Of a stretch of DNA of 7,467 bases, positions 5,378 to 7,467 are shown one piece after another. Position numbers and translations under genes: made by a program. The stretch is taken from contig CAKKRB010000251.1 in NCBI GenBank assembly GCA_919902485.1, positions 8,056 to 15,522 on the forward strand. Reading direction: 5' to 3'. The notes under the pieces were generated by a model, which was not told where the DNA came from, did no database searches, and saw only the letters and a list, made by a program, of their open reading frames with translations. The stretch comes from Omnitrophica bacterium GWA2_41_15. GTDB lineage: Bacteria; Omnitrophota; Gorgyraeia; Gorgyraeales; Gorgyraeaceae. How positions within the stretch are numbered: the first letter of the stretch is position 1; every line of letters starts with the position of its first letter.

Positions 5378-5584
5378 ATGCATAATAAGAAGCCTGGCCT
5401 ATTCAAGTTATTGGAAATAGTAATTATTCTGCTCGTGAGCATACTTATAATAACAAATCTCCTGTATATAAAAGATGCCTGCACAAACAAGCATTGCATA
5501 ACAACAAATTTATTGACCATAATACTTCTGGTGTGGGCAACTGCTTTCTGGCTTGTGGTCATAAAGCATTCGGATACAAAATAG
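5378..5584 (+). CDS. small membrane protein, two predicted helices
   Basis: A 68-residue ORF beginning at ATG 5378, four bases after the fourth PilZ stop. Two hydrophobic helices are evident: LLEIVIILLVSILIITNLLY (about 11-30) and LLTIILLVWATAFWLVVI (about 45-62), separated by a short loop with two cysteines (DACTNKHC). I do not recognise a family. No good ribosome-binding site precedes it. The stop TAG (5582-5584) shares its G with a GTG that opens the next, equally hydrophobic frame, so this may be the first half of a four-helix protein interrupted by a frameshift, or the first of two coupled tiny membrane proteins. Its position directly after the PilZ genes would suit a membrane partner of those regulators, but that is conjecture. 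Confidence 0.55.
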   Translation: MHNKKPGLFKLLEIVIILLVSILIITNLLYIKDACTNKHCITTNLLTIILLVWATAFWLVVIKHSDTK

Positions 5585-5775
5585 TGCTTTTTATATCTTA
5601 CAACACCTCAGGCCTCAGGAATTTTTTAATCCTGGCAATACCCGTATTAATTCTGCTTATCCTCCACGCATTTTCCAAAAATCCAAAAATTCACCAACTC
5701 ATTTCAAATCTTATATTCATATATGTGGCAGGCTTTTTTATATACCTGTTCTTTTTTCTAAGATTTCTACATTAA
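5584..5775 (+). CDS. possible second half or partner of the small membrane protein
   Basis: The frame starting at GTG 5584 encodes 63 residues with two strong hydrophobic helices: FLILAIPVLILLILHAF (about 14-30) and LISNLIFIYVAGFFIYLFFFL (about 39-59). The frame is open further upstream to a TTG at 5494, but that part overlaps the previous ORF, is not hydrophobic and lacks a ribosome-binding site, so I do not use it. TAGTG at 5582-5586 links the two ORFs in a -1 relationship. An AAAA run at 5578-5581 just before the stop would allow slippage or mark a one-base indel. I cannot decide between a coupled small gene, programmed frameshifting and a broken gene; there is no family match to guide the choice. 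Confidence 0.4.
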   Translation: MLFISYNTSGLRNFLILAIPVLILLILHAFSKNPKIHQLISNLIFIYVAGFFIYLFFFLRFLH

Positions 5776-5779
5776 AACA

Positions 5780-6790
5780 ATGACAATCGATACTCTGTTT
5801 TTAGGCGGGACGTCAATAGATATTATCCAGGACAAGGCAGGGGATGGTCGCGACCGTCCCCTGCTTAATTTTAGCGCCAATGTTGGCGGGTCTGTTACTA
5901 ATGCAGCCATTATATCAGCTAAATTAGGCCTTAAAACAGGTCTTTTGAGCAGGATTGGCAAAGACCCTTTAGGCAATTTTGCCAGAGAATTCCTGGATTC
6001 TTTGAAAATAGATACAAAGGCTATTATCCAGGATTCTGATATCAGAACGCCGCTTGCAATAGCTAAAATAGATAAATCAGGTATTGCAAAATATACTTTT
6101 TACAAAAATTCTCCAGAAGATTCAGTTGTTCCTATAAAGAGTGTCCCTAAATATTTATTAAACACCTGCAAGGTTTTTCATACTGGTTCAAGTTATTCAT
6201 ATCAGAAAGAAACTTTTGAAGAAACCCTGAAATTTATAAAATATCTCAAGAAAAGAAATGTTTTTATTTCCTATGACCCGAACATAAGGCCTGGCAGTAT
6301 AAAGCATAAAAACGAGGTCAAAAACAGGGTTTTAACACTCTTAAAACTGGCTGATTTGGCCAAATTAAGCGAAATAGACCTGGAATACCTTACAGGCCAG
6401 AAAAGCCATGAAATAGGCCTTAAAATGCTTAAAAAACAGGTTACATCTGAGATTATTCTAACCCTCGGCTCAAGAGGCTCAATTTATATATCCAGCTGCG
6501 TCGGCTGGATTTCTCCAGCCGACGCAGCTGGATATTCACGGTTTATCAATGTTCCAGCTTTTAAAGTCAAAATAGCTGATACAATAGGCGCTGGCGACGC
6601 TTTCACAGCAGGACTTATTTATAGGCTTATCAAGCAGGGTAGAGCGCAATTCTTTTCCAATATGGAGTCCAATATGATATTTGCTTCAGCAGTTTCCGCC
6701 CTAATCTGCACCAAAAAAGGCAGTCACCAGGGCCTGAAAGACATTTCACAAGTAGAAAAACTTCTCAAAAACTATTGCTTTTTATATTGA
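5780..6790 (+). CDS. PfkB-family carbohydrate/nucleoside kinase
   Basis: A 336-residue ribokinase-fold enzyme that should phosphorylate a sugar or nucleoside with ATP in the cytoplasm; the exact substrate cannot be read. The N-terminal NVGGSVTNAA motif (34-43) forms the substrate site, YDPNIRP (165-171) is the DxNxR segment, TLGSRGS (228-234) is the nucleotide-loop strand, and DTIGAGDAF (267-275) carries the anion hole and catalytic D273. The ATG at 5780 follows the previous stop by four bases and no clear ribosome-binding site is seen. Two palindromes lie within the coding sequence. One at 5837-5864 encodes residues 20-29 near the lid. One at 6488-6535 adds 16 residues (237-252) between TLGSRGS and the PAFKVKIADT strand. 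The catalytic motifs on both sides are intact, so the enzyme is probably active. The stop overlaps the next promoter. Confidence 0.93.
   Translation: MTIDTLFLGGTSIDIIQDKAGDGRDRPLLNFSANVGGSVTNAAIISAKLGLKTGLLSRIGKDPLGNFAREFLDSLKIDTKAIIQDSDIRTPLAIAKIDKSGIAKYTFYKNSPEDSVVPIKSVPKYLLNTCKVFHTGSSYSYQKETFEETLKFIKYLKKRNVFISYDPNIRPGSIKHKNEVKNRVLTLLKLADLAKLSEIDLEYLTGQKSHEIGLKMLKKQVTSEIILTLGSRGSIYISSCVGWISPADAAGYSRFINVPAFKVKIADTIGAGDAFTAGLIYRLIKQGRAQFFSNMESNMIFASAVSALICTKKGSHQGLKDISQVEKLLKNYCFLY
5837..5864. repeat. 28-bp palindrome inside the PfkB gene, N-terminal part
   Basis: Two 14-base arms meet at TCGCGA with no spacer and pair perfectly except for one T:G position (5845/5856). The sequence is of the GGGGAYGGTC...GACCRTCCCC type that I associate with dispersed palindromes in uncultured bacterial genomes. 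It is translated as AGDGRDRPLL. Confidence 0.85.
6488..6535. repeat. 48-bp perfect inverted repeat, in frame inside the PfkB gene
   Basis: Arms 6488-6509 and 6514-6535 are 22 bases each and exact reverse complements around the four-base loop TTTC. The element begins exactly at the first base of codon 237 and spans 16 whole codons. The inner arm contains CCAGCTGCGTCGGCTGGA. The part ACGCAGCTGGA (6522-6532) recurs at 6-16 in the DUF4416 gene. Confidence 0.95.
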
Positions 6791-6815
6791 CATATACACA
6801 AAAATAGTGTATATT
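6787..6815 (+). promoter_or_regulatory. sigma-70-type promoter of the vapBC operon
   Basis: A consensus -35 TTGACA (6787-6792) is followed, after exactly 17 bases, by TATATT (6810-6815) as -10. Transcription would start near 6822, leaving a leader of about 18 bases with AGGAGG (6825-6830) nine bases before the antitoxin ATG. The -35 box overlaps the TGA stop of the PfkB gene, so the toxin-antitoxin operon carries its own promoter directly against its neighbour. Confidence 0.82.
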
Positions 6816-6823
6816 TTGTGTAT
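6794..6823. promoter_or_regulatory. putative VapB/VapBC operator, inverted repeat over the -10 box
   Basis: ATACACAAAA (6794-6803) and TTTTGTGTAT (6814-6823) are perfect 10-base inverted arms with a 10-base spacer. A third half-site GTGTAT (6807-6812) lies in the spacer and makes its own inverted pair with the left arm (TATACAC 6793-6799, GTGTATA 6807-6813). The array covers the promoter spacer and -10, the expected place for autorepression by a ribbon-helix-helix antitoxin. Confidence 0.72.
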
Positions 6824-6839
6824 TAGGAGGGAACAGGAT

Positions 6840-7040
6840 ATGGCCAGGACAAATATAGATCTTAACGATAAGCTATTAAAAGAAGCCATGGACAGGGCTG
6901 ACTTTAAGACCAAGAAAGAGTTAATTAACTGCGCCCTTGCAGAGTTTGTTAATAAGCTGAAAAGAAAAAGCATATTGAAATTCATGGGCTGCGGATGCTG
7001 GGAAGGCAGCCTGACTAAAATGAGGGAGAACAGGGTTTGA
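6840..7040 (+). CDS. vapB: VapB-type ribbon-helix-helix antitoxin
   Basis: A 66-residue antitoxin. The N-terminus ARTNIDLNDKLLKEAMDR followed by TKKELINCALAEFV is the ribbon-helix-helix DNA-binding and dimerisation domain of the VapB/DUF2191 type. The C-terminal part (GCGCWEGSLTKMRENR, 50-65) matches the WEGDLxxMR-like tail that inserts into the toxin active site. It should bind and neutralise the VapC protein and, with it, repress the promoter through the palindromic operator. The start is fixed by AGGAGG nine bases before ATG 6840. An in-frame GTG at 6807 lies inside the promoter and is rejected. The stop TGA overlaps the toxin's TTG start, so the two proteins are translationally coupled, which keeps antitoxin synthesis ahead of toxin. 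Confidence 0.92.
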   Translation: MARTNIDLNDKLLKEAMDRADFKTKKELINCALAEFVNKLKRKSILKFMGCGCWEGSLTKMRENRV

Positions 7041-7435
7041 TATTAGTAGATACATCTATCTGGATAGATTTCTTTGACCATCCTGGTTCTGCACATGCAA
7101 TAGAATTAAAAGGGTTGATCGAAAAAGATGCTGATATCTGTATTGCTGATATAACTCTTACTGAGATACTGCAAGGGATTAAAGATGATAAAATATTCGA
7201 AGAGATAAAGGAATATCTTGCAGGTTTTCCGATATTCAGGCCATCCAGCATAGAAACCTACATCAAAGCTGCAAATATCTATCGTTCGTGCCGTAAAAAA
7301 GGAAAGACGGTATCTAAAACCATAGATGCCCTAATCGCCGCAATAGCTATTGAGAATCACCTCTCATTGTTTCATAAGGATAAGGACTTTGATTCAATAT
7401 CCTCCTGCGTAAGCCTGAGAATTTATAAATCGTAA
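7037..7435 (+). CDS. vapC: VapC-type PIN-domain ribonuclease toxin
   Basis: A 132-residue PIN domain toxin, a Mg2+-dependent endoribonuclease; family members cut tRNAs or rRNA, and the target here is unknown. The conserved acidic residues are present: D5 (VDTSIWIDFF), E43 (LTEILQG), D97 (TIDALIAAIA) and D115/D117 (HKDKDFD). Its full length and intact catalytic set argue that it is functional. Translation appears to start at TTG 7037, sharing bases with the antitoxin stop (TTGA), with AGGGAG at 7023-7028 eight bases upstream. No in-frame ATG exists near the conserved ILVDTS start, so the rare TTG is well supported. It is the second gene of the vapBC operon. The 32 bases after its stop hold no recognisable gene or terminator. 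Confidence 0.94.
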   Translation: MILVDTSIWIDFFDHPGSAHAIELKGLIEKDADICIADITLTEILQGIKDDKIFEEIKEYLAGFPIFRPSSIETYIKAANIYRSCRKKGKTVSKTIDALIAAIAIENHLSLFHKDKDFDSISSCVSLRIYKS

Positions 7436-7467
7436 CGGCTTCCAGTATTTTTTCGAACATTAAGAAG

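Noticed and set aside
5494..5583. Upstream TTG start for the second small membrane ORF
   Set aside because: This part overlaps the first ORF, is not hydrophobic, and lacks a ribosome-binding site; the membrane segments all lie after GTG 5584.
6807..6839. Longer VapB starting at GTG 6807
   Set aside because: The extra 11 codons lie across the -10 box and the AGGAGG of the operon; ATG 6840 has ideal spacing and the family-typical start.

Overview
The window reads as a chromosomal segment of an uncultured, moderately AT-rich bacterium. All supported genes are on the + strand, tightly packed, with gaps of a few bases or short overlaps. Isoleucine is often ATA and arginine often AGG/AGA. Together with the DUF4416 and DUF362 pair, the archaeal-style UPF0200-like kinase, several PilZ genes and many dispersed palindromes, this resembles Omnitrophota-type or related genomes. 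That placement is an inference from style and cannot be proved from the sequence alone.

Layout. 1-270 is the 3' end of a DUF4416 gene, overlapped by a DUF362/two-[4Fe-4S] ferredoxin protein (237-1355). A membrane-anchored PilZ protein (1358-1834) follows and overlaps, by ATGA, a stand-alone MetRS-C-like tRNA-binding OB-fold protein (1831-2151). A palindrome-rich gap leads to a P-loop nucleotide kinase-like protein (2259-2801) and a dCMP deaminase (2865-3344). Next come a second PilZ protein (3400-3768), an M48 zinc-metalloprotease lipoprotein with a C-terminal zinc ribbon (3772-4641), two more PilZ proteins (4658-5017, 5023-5373), one or two very small membrane proteins (5378-5775) and a PfkB-family sugar/nucleoside kinase (5780-6790). 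The window ends with a complete VapBC-type toxin-antitoxin operon with its own promoter and operator (6787-7435).

Functional themes. (1) Four PilZ proteins, all retaining both c-di-GMP-binding motifs, lie within about 4 kb, three of them directly flanking the lipoprotein protease. This points to c-di-GMP input at the cell envelope. (2) The kinase-like gene followed by dCMP deaminase has the same domain order as the fused proteins yeast Dcd1 and bacterial DcdV/AvcD. (3) The window carries at least six palindromic or REP-like elements, and several have become part of genes. One is an exact 16-codon in-frame palindrome inside the PfkB gene. One supplies the start codon and positively charged n-region of the M48 lipoprotein signal peptide. 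One supplies the stop codon of the kinase gene and a spurious upstream start for the deaminase. This reuse of repeats as coding sequence is the most unusual aspect of the window. I found no RNA genes, CRISPR arrays, transposases or convincing intrinsic terminators.
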